Source of the DNA: Paroedura picta
Lineage: Eukaryota > Chordata > Lepidosauria > Squamata > Gekkonidae
NCBI RefSeq assembly: GCF_049243985.1
Contig: NC_135379.1
Location: 22,528,001-22,592,000, forward strand
Length of the DNA stretch: 64,000 nucleotides
Direction of reading: 5' to 3'
This document shows, one piece after another, positions 59,101 through 64,000 of this stretch. The position numbers and the translations under genes were made by a program. The notes under the pieces were generated by a model. The model searched no databases, was not told the DNA's origin, and was given only the letters and a program-made list of their open reading frames with translations. Each line of letters begins with the position of its first letter. Position 1 is the first letter of the stretch.

Positions 59101-62100
59101 TTGCCTAGAAATGCTGCTGTTTAAATACATTTCTTCATATACAAACAACATAAAGCTCATATATATTGTACTCTGGTATTTGTACCAGAGTACAAAAATT
59201 AACATCAAGAAAGAAAAGAAAAAGAAAAAGAAAAAGGATATAGCCATTGTGGGGACATAACTAGCATGTTAGACTAGCATGTGGGAGACACAGGATATAA
59301 CTAATTTATATATGTGTGACATATAGAAAAAGGGTCATACTCTGCTGTTTTATTGCTTTTAATGCTTTCATAGATTTGAGCTCTGGAATAAAATTCAAAG
59401 GAAATACGTTTATATCTTTTACAATTCTCAGCTCTATTCAAGGTTGGGTTTTCTCCCCCTCCCTTTTCGTTGTTGTCATTGCTGGTGACTCCCCACTCTG
59501 CCATGAAGCTTGCTTAGTGGCCTCGGGCCAGTCACACACTTGCAGCCTCACCTATCTTACATAGTGGTCGTGAGGATAAAATGGAAAAGGGAGAGTGTTG
59601 TAAACCCCTGTGGGCCCCAAAGCACAGCAGAGTTGAGCGACCAAACTCTTGGCCTACCTCCTGGCAACTACAAGTTTCCATTTTCCCAGGGCAGAAATTA
59701 AATTCTAGACATAGGAATAGAAAAGAGGGTAGCCCACCTTAGGTCCAGGAAGTCCAATTCCTGGTAGTCCTATGTCTCCTTTCACTCCAGGTGCACCATC
59801 TTGTCCCTTAAAAGAACATGTATTTTTATTTGTAGTTTTTTTCTACTGATTTGCAGTTCGTATAATTGTCTTATTCTGCAAGCAGGGGGGTGTCAGCCTT
59901 TGGACAGTGTGAACAACTTCGTGGGAGTCTGTAAATTGTTTTTCAAGTCATGTCAATGTAACATTCTTGTATAGGCCTGCCAAGCTCCCAGTTGAAGCCA
60001 GGGATTTCTCTGCCCCCAGCTCCCATTTCCTGCCACTGCTCTCAGTCGCAGGAGAAAAATAAAAAATAGCCATTAGCCCAACAGCATGACATCACTCCTG
60101 AGGGAAATTCAGATCAGGTCTGTCTATGAGTCCCTATAATTCTCTGGCTTTCCCTGGAAGTGACATTGCATCACCCCACATCTCCCCTTCCCCATCTCCC
60201 ATTGGTTGCCATATCTGGCAACCCTATTTCTGTGGGATATAATATTCTTTCTTCAATTTTCCTGATAGTGACTATTTTATCTACTGTTACCTCAATGGAT
60301 ATTTTTTAAATTATTCAGTTTTCTTTTGTTTCCAACTCACATGGTTTTCTTTGATACCCAATCTTGCTCTTTTATTCCCTGGGTTATGAAAAAACTTTCA
60401 GGCACATTGCTAGAAATCGCGTGGTATAAAGAGAGGCTTGAGGGACTAAATAATGTTAGGTGTACAAAAAGTCAGCTTCTACAGAGGGAGCAAAGCTAGT
60501 TAGATGATGTTATGGATGCTAGCCTTCTTTCGAATCTGCCAAATTCTGTTTCCTTGTTCTTCCCTAGAATATAACTCTCAGGCTGGCTTCCTGCTTCTTC
60601 ATACCCTCCTTTTCTTGTTATGGGGCAGAAGGAAAATGCAGGAGGGCGTCTCTCGTGAGGAGGGCTGCAAATGCATCCCGTGTGGAAATTGACAAAGACT
60701 TCAGTCTGTACATTTAAAAAAATATCTTCATGGGATAAGAGCTTTAAAAAACTCCCCTAATATAACCCCAAGCTAACAATGAAAGCAGAACAGTCACAGA
60801 GATCTGAGGGTTACCAGCCTTCAGGAATGACAGTACTAATACAGAAGAAGTCCTCGCAAAAGAGGAAGTCAAGAAGTCCACATTTGTTCCAAAGGGCCTT
60901 CAACCTCGAACACAAAAGCCTTCAAAGACACCAGAAGAAATGAAACATGGTAGCCCTGGTCATGCAACTTCTCACTATTCGTGTCCTGGTTAGCAGGAAG
61001 CATGTTACAATATAGTCTAGAGCAGGACCCCATGAGCTGTGCTTTTCAGATGTCTCATTATATCAAGTACATTTATTTATACCCTGCAATCCACTTTGAG
61101 TCGCTGTAAGGCGGACTCTAAACATTGTAAATAAATAAGTTAAATAAAATAAAATGAATTAATAAATAAATAAAACTTAGGACCTGCTTATCCAGTGTAT
61201 CTCAGTGGAATATCATCAACCATCTTACAGTATGCATACTATTTGGGGGGGGGGGGGGCTGGGAAAGAAAAGTGTGTTATCAATGAAGTAAATAAAAAAG
61301 TAAACTGTCATTTCCACCTAGATTCTAAGTATGAATGTATCTGTACAGTAGCAATGTATATATCTGCTTTAAATAGTACCTTTGGTCCAGGTAGGCCTAC
61401 GCCTCGTGAGCCTTTTATCCCAGGCACCCCTTTCGGACCTTGAATTCCCTGAAAAGAATGATTAAGTTAATAATTGTTTCTCAGGGTGAAATTAGATGTG
61501 AATTGATGAGGAAATTGGGAGAGGGTTTTTTTCCCCGTGAGTGAAAGGGTGAGGAGAGTTTTTTCTCACAGTGCTCCACTCTTCAACGCTTTTTTCCCCT
61601 TCAGTCCAGCTTCAAATGACAGTATATAGTGAGGGGTCAGACAAGGGGGAAGGCAGAGTTTAGCTCCCCTTTTTATTTTTAAGAGATCTCCTGCTTTGTA
61701 CATGGCTGGAGATAAATACTGTTCCCATCTATTGCATCGTGTGTTATCAATGCTACCGACAACGGAGTCAAGAGGAGATATCTAGAATTATATTCATGAT
61801 AAAAAGTTCACAGGTTTGTGTTGTGAATCCCTGTGTGTGTGACAAATTAGCATATTAAGCTCAATCTTATCTATAAGATTGTTTTACCTTGTACTTTGTA
61901 TTTACAGCAATAGGTTAATTACATTATAAGGATTATGATCTCCAAAACATCTGTTCATACATCATCTGTATAATTATGTTTCATTTTGGCTTACAAGAAC
62001 TGAGTGAATTTAAATTGTCAAGCCTTTGGGGTCACCAGCTCTAACTAAAAGAAAACAATCCATAACTGAAAGCACTGCAAACGTGTATTGTTACAGAGCC

Positions 62101-63923
62101 AAAGCAACACTTTAAAATAAACAAATTAGAAAGTACGAACCAATGAAAGTCAGGGAATTTTAAAGAAAATAATGGAGGTCTGTCACAGATTTAAAAGGCA
62201 GTCACTGTTATGTTCAACTTCATTATGTACTTTATACAAGCAAAGGAAAGAAATAGAACTTATCTTCCTGCCCTAAGGCCAACTTGACACATACTTACAG
62301 AACTTCTGAGATATACTACAAACTGCTACCATGAGCCAAAACTAGATTTTTGCCACTTCACCCAAATTTATTCAAAATACTGTATATTCATTGTTTGAAT
62401 AATCCTGCAGAAAACAAGATCATTTTTGACACTGGATATTTTAAATGCTCAGTGTTACATTTAATGTCGAAATGGTGCTTTCTGCTACCTGAATCGATAA
62501 TCAAGAGTCTCTCTGAGTAGAATTACACCCTCCATTAAAGTCAGTAGACTTATAAATGTGTTTAGGATGCTGTTTCCCCACCCCCCTCAAAAAAGAAGCT
62601 CCTTGTAACACTTACTACAGAATGTTTCAAATTCAGTACTATAAGTTCAGTTTGTGGGGATGTCAGTCCCCAGGTGGGACCTGGGTTTGCCCTAGTTTTA
62701 CAGCTCATCTTCAAACGAAAAAGATCAGTTCCCCTGGAGAAATCAGCTGTGTTGGAGTATGGACTCCATAGCATTATACTCCACTGAGGTCCCAAATCCC
62801 ACATACTCCCAGCTCTACCCTCAAAGCCTCCAGGTCTTTCCCAACCCAGAGCTGGCAACTCATCCATCTGTCTGGCAGTCTGTTGATGAATAATTCTAAA
62901 ATAACTGCATCCTGATTTTCATTCCTAAAGGATTTGGATTTTAATGACACTGTACTGGCTTAAATCCAAGTATTAGATTATGAATCATGCTGCAAACATG
63001 CAGGAAGTAAGAACAACAATAACAGCACTGACTTAATTTAGTCAAAGATGGAAGTGCATCAGGACTGGTCAGTTCCAAAGGGGCTAAATAAATTCTGTTG
63101 GTCATGATTTGGCTAACTGTGTGATGTTGTCGTTCTCAACAAAAATAACAGGGCAACAGGTTATGACCCTATTTATTCATAAAGCAACATGCCCAAACTT
63201 GGTACCAAACTGACCCAAACACAGTTTGTTTTGACTGGCCCTGATGTCCATTTACCTGAACTCCTTGGATACCAGTTCCAGTAGGTCCCATCGGGCCCTG
63301 TGGTCCATCCATCCCTCGCTCACCCTGCATGCAAAATGCTCTCTTTAATAAAATATTGTGAGTTTTAATAGAAATATAAGTAACTGTCACCATACTATTT
63401 TTAAACCCCAAATGTCTTTCCCATGTTCTTGAGTACATACTAGCTCACCAACTATTCAAAAGAAAACTCCCCGGGGGTGGGGGGAGACAAGATGATGGAA
63501 TTTAGAGTATTTGTGGAAATGATGAGATCACGGCAGGATACAGAAAAATGGAACTTATGTTTGTTTGTGACAACGGGTTGTATCCTGCCAGCTTTTTCTC
63601 TCTACATCACCTAATTCCCCTTCCCCATCCCACTTGACTTTTGTCCATTCAAGCATCATAAATTTCAATATAGTCCTTCTTGTGCTCAGAGTGGATTCCA
63701 TCCTCTCCTCCTTTTCACTAGTAGAAGAGCTGGCTGGATCCAACCTAACACATCTAGGCCATCCCATTTCTCCTGCATTCCTTATTCCACATGTCCTCCA
63801 TTTTCCTTGGCGTATTCTCCACATTGGTGTTTCCATGTGTTCTATGTGTTGTACCTTATCTCCTTTGATGAACTGGCCTGGTGCTCCAACTGGTCCTGCT
63901 GGCCCCTCAGAACCCTTTTCACC
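33815..63923 (-). CDS. COL28A1: Collagen type XXVIII alpha 1 chain, C-terminal part, partial
   Basis: COL28A1 is a secreted matrix collagen, built as VWA1, an interrupted triple helix, VWA2 and a Kunitz domain. The window holds 21 coding exons on the minus strand (2220 nt, 739 residues plus stop), all with GT-AG borders and joining in frame. In transcript order there are 16 Gly-X-Y exons (63923 to 40358), a 37-nt linker exon, VWA2, two Pro/Thr-rich stalk exons and a Kunitz exon ending in TAA at 33815. Helix exons all start with a Gly codon in phase 0; twelve are 69 nt, two are 72, one is 81 and one 36. The arrangement VWA then Kunitz after an imperfect helix is specific to type XXVIII. The N-terminal VWA1 and the rest of the helix lie beyond the right edge. 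COL28A1 is convergent with C1GALT1. Confidence 0.95.
34305..34640 (-). mobile_element. CR1 LINE, older 3' part
   Basis: CCATCTAGTCCAACCCTTTG, then CCCCTCATCCTTCTCCAGAC and GAACATTCCCAAGTTCCTCA. It lies between the COL28A1 Kunitz exon and the stalk exon. Confidence 0.7.
34713..34908 (-). CDS. COL28A1: COL28A1 Thr/Pro/His-rich stalk exon
   Basis: 196 nt, phase 0 to phase 1, encoding a low-complexity stretch with [15 protein letters not shown] and a Pro/Thr-rich second half. This is a likely extended, O-glycosylated spacer between VWA2 and the Kunitz domain. Acceptor TTTTTTCATAG, donor CAAAAG|GTATGT. It has little similarity to mammalian sequence, as expected for a spacer, but phases fit both neighbours. 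Confidence 0.85.
35450..35550 (-). repeat. GACCAACAAAG repeat family, antisense copy in COL28A1 intron
   Basis: Reads CACCTTTAAGACCAACAAAA on plus and then TGAGCTTTCGAGTGCATGC. It has the same order of blocks as the copy at 975-1060. Confidence 0.6.
35743..35915 (-). CDS. COL28A1: COL28A1 exon after VWA2 (helix then Pro-rich stalk)
   Basis: 173 nt, phase 1 to phase 0. It starts [13 protein letters not shown], probably the last helix of the VWA fold with its closing cysteine, and ends with the proline-rich [14 protein letters not shown] before GTAAGT. Acceptor CCGTCTCCTCAG. Confidence 0.9.
36190..36408 (-). mobile_element. 5S rRNA-derived SINE
   Basis: Reverse complement of the same family: CCAGGTCAGG at the right end and GGAGGTGGTTTGCCATTGCC in the body. 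The A-rich tail lies at 36190-36210. COL28A1 intron. Confidence 0.7.
37210..37761 (-). CDS. COL28A1: COL28A1 VWA2 domain exon
   Basis: 552 nt, phase 1 to phase 1, holding the whole von Willebrand A domain. MIDAS residues are intact: DSSES (Asp-x-Ser-x-Ser), the Thr in [10 protein letters not shown] and the Asp in ITDGQADV. Cysteines cluster at the start (GCGFDCRD) and around CTSQDC, and one more sits near the end (HICEI). VWA domains of this class bind matrix partners through a divalent metal. Acceptor TTATTTCAG, donor ACGAT|GTAAGA. Confidence 0.95.
38517..38746 (+). mobile_element. CTCCAGG-rich non-autonomous element, old copy in COL28A1 intron
   Basis: GGTTCTCCTGTAACTACAAC, GCAGACTCTATGATAT and AAATCTCCAGGAATTTCC keep family order with many changes. 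Confidence 0.4.
38770..38806 (-). CDS. COL28A1: COL28A1 37-nt linker exon between helix and VWA2
   Basis: Encodes [12 protein letters not shown] plus one base. It has a good acceptor (TTTCTGTTGCAG) and donor (TGTG|GTAAGA). It enters in phase 0 and leaves in phase 1, exactly what is needed to join the helix end to the VWA2 exon, giving IMEICGCGFDC. The sequence looks like a short amphipathic helix. It is too short for an ORF search, so the phase fit is the main evidence. Confidence 0.85.
40358..40393 (-). CDS. COL28A1: COL28A1 last helix exon P (12 codons)
   Basis: 36 nt encoding [12 protein letters not shown], ending the triple helix in phase 0. Acceptor AACCTTTTAG, donor CTTACT|GTAAGT. Confidence 0.88.
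40476..40556 (-). CDS. COL28A1: COL28A1 helix exon O (27 codons, no break, contains RGD)
   Basis: Nine uninterrupted triplets from GEY to GPR, rich in charged residues ([15 protein letters not shown]). Arg-Gly-Asp arises across GKR|GDK. Acceptor TTTTTAATTAG, donor CCAAGG|GTATGT. Confidence 0.9.
42283..42412. mobile_element. Short MITE, GGCCCATTATGCAC ends
   Basis: GGCCCATTATGCACACC at the left and GGAAATGGGCC at the right enclose a second inverted pair, AATGCACTTTCAATG and CATTGAAAGTGCATT. 130 bp, in a COL28A1 intron. Confidence 0.65.
42530..42560. repeat. (ATT)n microsatellite
   Basis: TTATTATTATTATTATTATT directly before exon N, on its downstream side. It leaves the donor intact. Confidence 0.9.
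42581..42649 (-). CDS. COL28A1: COL28A1 helix exon N (23 codons, G1G break)
   Basis: Five triplets from GEQ to GSM, then GL, then GIP GPK and AAG|GTGAGT. Acceptor TTTTTTTCAG. Confidence 0.9.
42681..42751. repeat. (TTTA)n(TTCA)n microsatellite
   Basis: About 20 bases of TTTA and 45 of TTCA. It adjoins the LINE-like block at 42750-43160, a usual place for a tail-derived microsatellite. Confidence 0.9.
42752..43160 (-). mobile_element. L2-like LINE 3' fragment
   Basis: CTAGCCCACCTTCCACCTAA, GAGCTCATTCCACTAGGTCA and GACCGAAAAGGCCCTGGTCC are common sauropsid LINE 3' sequence. The family label is from memory. Confidence 0.5.
43265..43640. repeat. Compound microsatellite: (ATATCT)n/(AGATAT)n, (GATA)n, (GT)n
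   Basis: (TATCTA) units to about 43320 switch to (TAGATA) units, giving a long perfect palindrome. GATA units follow at about 43425-43545 and GT units at 43561-43600. The two long frames of Tyr-Ile-Tyr or Asp-Ile-Asp type are artefacts. COL28A1 intron. Confidence 0.95.
44087..44146. repeat. (TC)n(AC)n dinucleotide repeat
   Basis: About 40 bases of TC followed by about 20 of AC. COL28A1 intron. Confidence 0.95.
44994..45062 (-). CDS. COL28A1: COL28A1 helix exon M (23 codons, G1G break)
   Basis: Five triplets from GAM to GPP, then GY, then GTQ GSK and TAAG|GTAAGA. Acceptor TTCTAATAG. Confidence 0.9.
46114..46182 (-). CDS. COL28A1: COL28A1 helix exon L (23 codons, G1G break)
   Basis: Five triplets from GEP to GQP, then GI, then GIP GPK and AAAG|GTTAGT. 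Acceptor CTCCTTTTAG. The 4.4-kb intron between this exon and exon K is the longest one bounded by recognised exons in this gene. Confidence 0.9.
47657..47866. repeat. Array of four consecutive hairpins
   Basis: Perfect inverted repeats: CCGTGGCGCC (47657-47666/47670-47679, loop 3), TGAGGAAGGGTCCA (47725-47738/47742-47755, loop 3) and AGCAACTGCGAGC (47828-47840/47854-47866, loop 13). Between the last two lies a 25-bp arm pair (47765-47789/47793-47817, loop 3) with three transition differences. No gene or known family recognised. COL28A1 intron. Confidence 0.85.
48162..48693. repeat. 27-bp exact direct repeats flanking a 478-bp insert
   Basis: 48162-48188 and 48667-48693 are identical (TTAATTAAAGCCCAGCC and ten more bases). 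The sequence outside and inside differs, as for a long target duplication. The insert shows no recognised family. Confidence 0.7.
49053..49103. repeat. Left end of a hAT element inserted in a CR1 tail (element 49061-49395)
   Basis: CAGTGGTCCCCAACCTTTTT begins at 49061. GTCTAGAT directly before it (49053-49060) is repeated right after the right end (49396-49403). This entry marks the TSD and left end only; the full element has its own entry. Confidence 0.8.
49061..49395. mobile_element. hAT-type non-autonomous element, 8-bp TSD GTCTAGAT
   Basis: The left end CAGTGGTCCCCAACC mirrors the right end GGTTGGGGATCGCTA. The interior has GGGGACCACTCAACGCC repeated, a G-run at 49152-49162 and no coding frame. 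It splits a CR1 3' tail whose halves read AGAGGGTTGGTCTAGAT and GTCTAGATGACCCTGG. Confidence 0.82.
50629..50697 (-). CDS. COL28A1: COL28A1 helix exon K (23 codons, G1G break)
   Basis: Five triplets from GLP to GLK, then GA, then GDP GQK and AAAAG|GTACCC. Acceptor ATTCTTCTTAG. Confidence 0.9.
50882..50950 (-). CDS. COL28A1: COL28A1 helix exon J (23 codons, G1G break)
   Basis: Five triplets from GIP to GPK, then GD, then GFP GPQ and CAA|GTAAGT. The acceptor TATGAACCAG has a weak pyrimidine tract, but phase and module fit exactly. Confidence 0.87.
50951..53480. other. COL28A1 intron between exons I and J
   Basis: Mostly unrecognised AT-rich DNA, with a tRNA-derived SINE at 52998-53280. The 141-codon plus-strand frame at 51731-52156 matches nothing I know. 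Confidence 0.5.
52998..53280 (-). mobile_element. tRNA-derived SINE, near full length
   Basis: Minus strand: TTGGTGTAGTGGTTAGGAGT (A box region) and GTTGGGTTTGAGTCTG (B box region), a body with GGTGACCTTGGGCTCGCC and GTCTGTTGTGGGGAGAGG, and the 3' part TTCGGGTAGAGAAAGTGGC. A CTTCTT-type tail lies at 52998-53020. COL28A1 intron. Confidence 0.75.
53481..53549 (-). CDS. COL28A1: COL28A1 helix exon I (23 codons, G4G break)
   Basis: Five triplets from GEQ to GSP, then GNSIM, then GPM and ATG|GTATGA. Acceptor TATATGTAG. Confidence 0.88.
53903..54122 (+). mobile_element. 5S rRNA-derived SINE
   Basis: CCTGACCTGGATAGTCCAGG, CAGAAGCTAAGCAGGGCC, TTGGATGGGAGACCTCCAAG and GGCAATGGCAAACCACCTCC appear in order, with an AATAAATA tail. 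It lies in a COL28A1 intron just downstream (on the minus strand) of exon H. Confidence 0.75.
54206..54274 (-). CDS. COL28A1: COL28A1 helix exon H (23 codons, G4G break)
   Basis: Four triplets from GES to GNP, then GPSVR, then GPP GPK and AAG|GTGAGT. Acceptor TCTGTTGCAG. Confidence 0.9.
54335..54926. mobile_element. CpG-rich MITE carrying (CCACTG)17
   Basis: Left GATTATGCATGCC and right GCCATGCATAATGGGTC resemble the ends of 15557-15892. About 590 bp, strongly GC-rich, within a COL28A1 intron. The long open frames here come from the hexamer and the base composition. Confidence 0.55.
54638..54739. repeat. (CCACTG)17 perfect hexanucleotide array
   Basis: 102 bases, 17 units with no visible interruption. 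It reads as Leu-Pro, Thr-Ala or Gly-Ser repeats depending on frame and strand, which explains the spurious proteins. Intronic. Confidence 0.95.
54992..55133. mobile_element. hAT-type foldback MITE with exact 8-bp TSD (ATCTATAT)
   Basis: Element 55000-55125 in a COL28A1 intron, flanked by ATCTATAT on both sides. The right arm has drifted more than in the copy at 9493. Confidence 0.86.
55272..55343 (-). CDS. COL28A1: COL28A1 helix exon G (24 codons, no break)
   Basis: Eight uninterrupted triplets from GEM to GQK. Acceptor TTTGGTCAG, donor AAAAG|GTATAT. Confidence 0.9.
55748..55816. repeat. Short tandem duplication in COL28A1 intron
   Basis: CAACCAGCAGACTGAGGCAG and CTGCAGAA occur twice about 33 bases apart. 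Confidence 0.8.
56128..56196 (-). CDS. COL28A1: COL28A1 helix exon F (23 codons, G1G break)
   Basis: Five triplets from GER to GMP, then GR, then GEM GLK and AAG|GTATAC. Acceptor TTTACTTTAG. Confidence 0.9.
57590..57800 (+). mobile_element. 5S rRNA-derived SINE
   Basis: CTGATCTCATCAGATCTTGC and AAGCTAAGCAGAG, then TTGAATGGGAAACCTCC, end with CTGTGACTTGACAGC and a (CAAA)n tail. COL28A1 intron. Confidence 0.75.
57936..58007 (-). CDS. COL28A1: COL28A1 helix exon E (24 codons, no break)
   Basis: Eight uninterrupted triplets from GDL to GKK. Acceptor TTTCAAAG, donor AAAAAG|GTAAGA. One of two 72-nt exons without a helix break. Confidence 0.9.
58165..58475 (-). repeat. LINE-like 3' fragment in COL28A1 intron
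   Basis: GCTCGTGGTAGTTTACAATT and TAAAATCCATAAAACAATAA resemble 3' tails of reptile LINEs in antisense. Weak assignment. Confidence 0.35.
59738..59806 (-). CDS. COL28A1: COL28A1 helix exon D (23 codons, G1G break)
   Basis: Five triplets from GQD to GLP, then GI, then GLP GPK and AAG|GTGGGC. Acceptor TTCTTTTAAG. Confidence 0.9.
59968..60228 (+). repeat. Possible element with GCCAAGCT/TCTGGCAACCCT ends
   Basis: CAGCATGACATCACTCCTGA and GGTTGCCATATCTGGCAACC resemble a second non-autonomous family; a similar stretch (GGTTGCCAGTTAGTGTCTGG, GGAAATGACATCATGCC) is at 49739-49880. Classification is open. Confidence 0.3.
61380..61448 (-). CDS. COL28A1: COL28A1 helix exon C (23 codons, G1G break)
   Basis: Five triplets from GIQ to GSR, then GV, then GLP GPK and AAAG|GTACTA. 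Acceptor CTTTTCAG. Confidence 0.9.
62655..62868 (+). mobile_element. CTCCAGG-rich non-autonomous element in COL28A1 intron
   Basis: GGGGATGTCAGTCCCCAGGT, CAGTTCCCCTGGAGAAATC, GGACTCCATAGCATTATAC and CCTCCAGGTCTTTCCC, ending AGAGCTGGCAACTC. Confidence 0.55.
63256..63324 (-). CDS. COL28A1: COL28A1 helix exon B (23 codons, G1G break)
   Basis: Five triplets from GER to GPT, then GT, then GIQ GVQ and CAG|GTAAAT. Acceptor TTGCATGCAG. Confidence 0.9.
63855..63923 (-). CDS. COL28A1: COL28A1 helix exon A (23 codons, G4G break)
   Basis: Five Gly-X-Y triplets, then GQFIK, then GDK before AAG|GTACAA. Acceptor TATTTCCAG. This is the most 5' COL28A1 exon I can place in the window. Confidence 0.9.
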
Positions 63924-64000
63924 CTGGAAATATTGAGAGTTCAAATAGAATAAAGATTTAGGAATGAAACCATAAGAATCAAATTGGAATCTATCAGCAG

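Noticed and set aside
1-64000. CRISPR arrays, operons, riboswitches, LTR retroelements, tRNA genes
   Set aside because: No supporting repeats-with-spacers, ribosome binding sites, paired LTRs or cloverleaf sequences seen; the window is vertebrate nuclear DNA.

Overview
This is an ordinary stretch of vertebrate nuclear genome: split genes with GT-AG introns, CpG-island promoters and many interspersed repeats. The repeat mix (CR1 LINE tails, 5S rRNA-derived SINEs, a tRNA-derived SINE, short hAT foldbacks) points to a sauropsid, most likely a squamate reptile such as a lizard or gecko. The species call is inference. I saw no prokaryotic features, no CRISPR array and no recognisable LTR retroelement.

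Layout. (1) About 1-8.6 kb, minus strand: the 5' half of ASNS (asparagine synthetase). Five coding exons (codons 1-301) and a probable non-coding first exon lie in a CpG island; the rest of the gene is off the left edge. The promoter carries a canonical amino-acid response element. (2) About 8.6-19.8 kb: intergenic DNA full of MITEs, CR1, SINE and other repeat copies. (3) About 19.8-27.9 kb, plus strand: C1GALT1 (core 1 beta-1,3-galactosyltransferase), with a CpG island, a probable non-coding exon 1 and three coding exons that give a complete 373-residue protein. (4) About 27.9-33.2 kb: intergenic DNA between convergent genes. (5) About 33.2-64 kb, minus strand: the 3' part of COL28A1 (type XXVIII collagen alpha 1). 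It has 21 coding exons: 16 Gly-X-Y exons, a 37-nt linker exon, a single-exon VWA domain, two stalk exons and a C-terminal Kunitz exon. The N-terminal part is off the right edge.

The three genes do not form an operon or a pathway. ASNS is a cytosolic amino-acid enzyme, C1GALT1 a Golgi O-glycosylation enzyme and COL28A1 an extracellular matrix protein. Their adjacency is of synteny interest, because human ASNS lies on 7q while C1GALT1 and COL28A1 lie on 7p.

I found no convincing new biological system. The observations most worth a second look are: a perfect CARE plus a second NSRE-like box upstream of ASNS; a fixed 23-residue module with a helix break at a constant offset in most COL28A1 helix exons; an intronic array of four consecutive hairpins near 47.66-47.87 kb; four hAT foldbacks that each keep an exact 8-bp target duplication; a U2 snRNA fragment fused head-to-head to a truncated CR1; a foldback repeat with a hammerhead-like core; and a pair of exact 27-bp direct repeats flanking a 478-bp insert.
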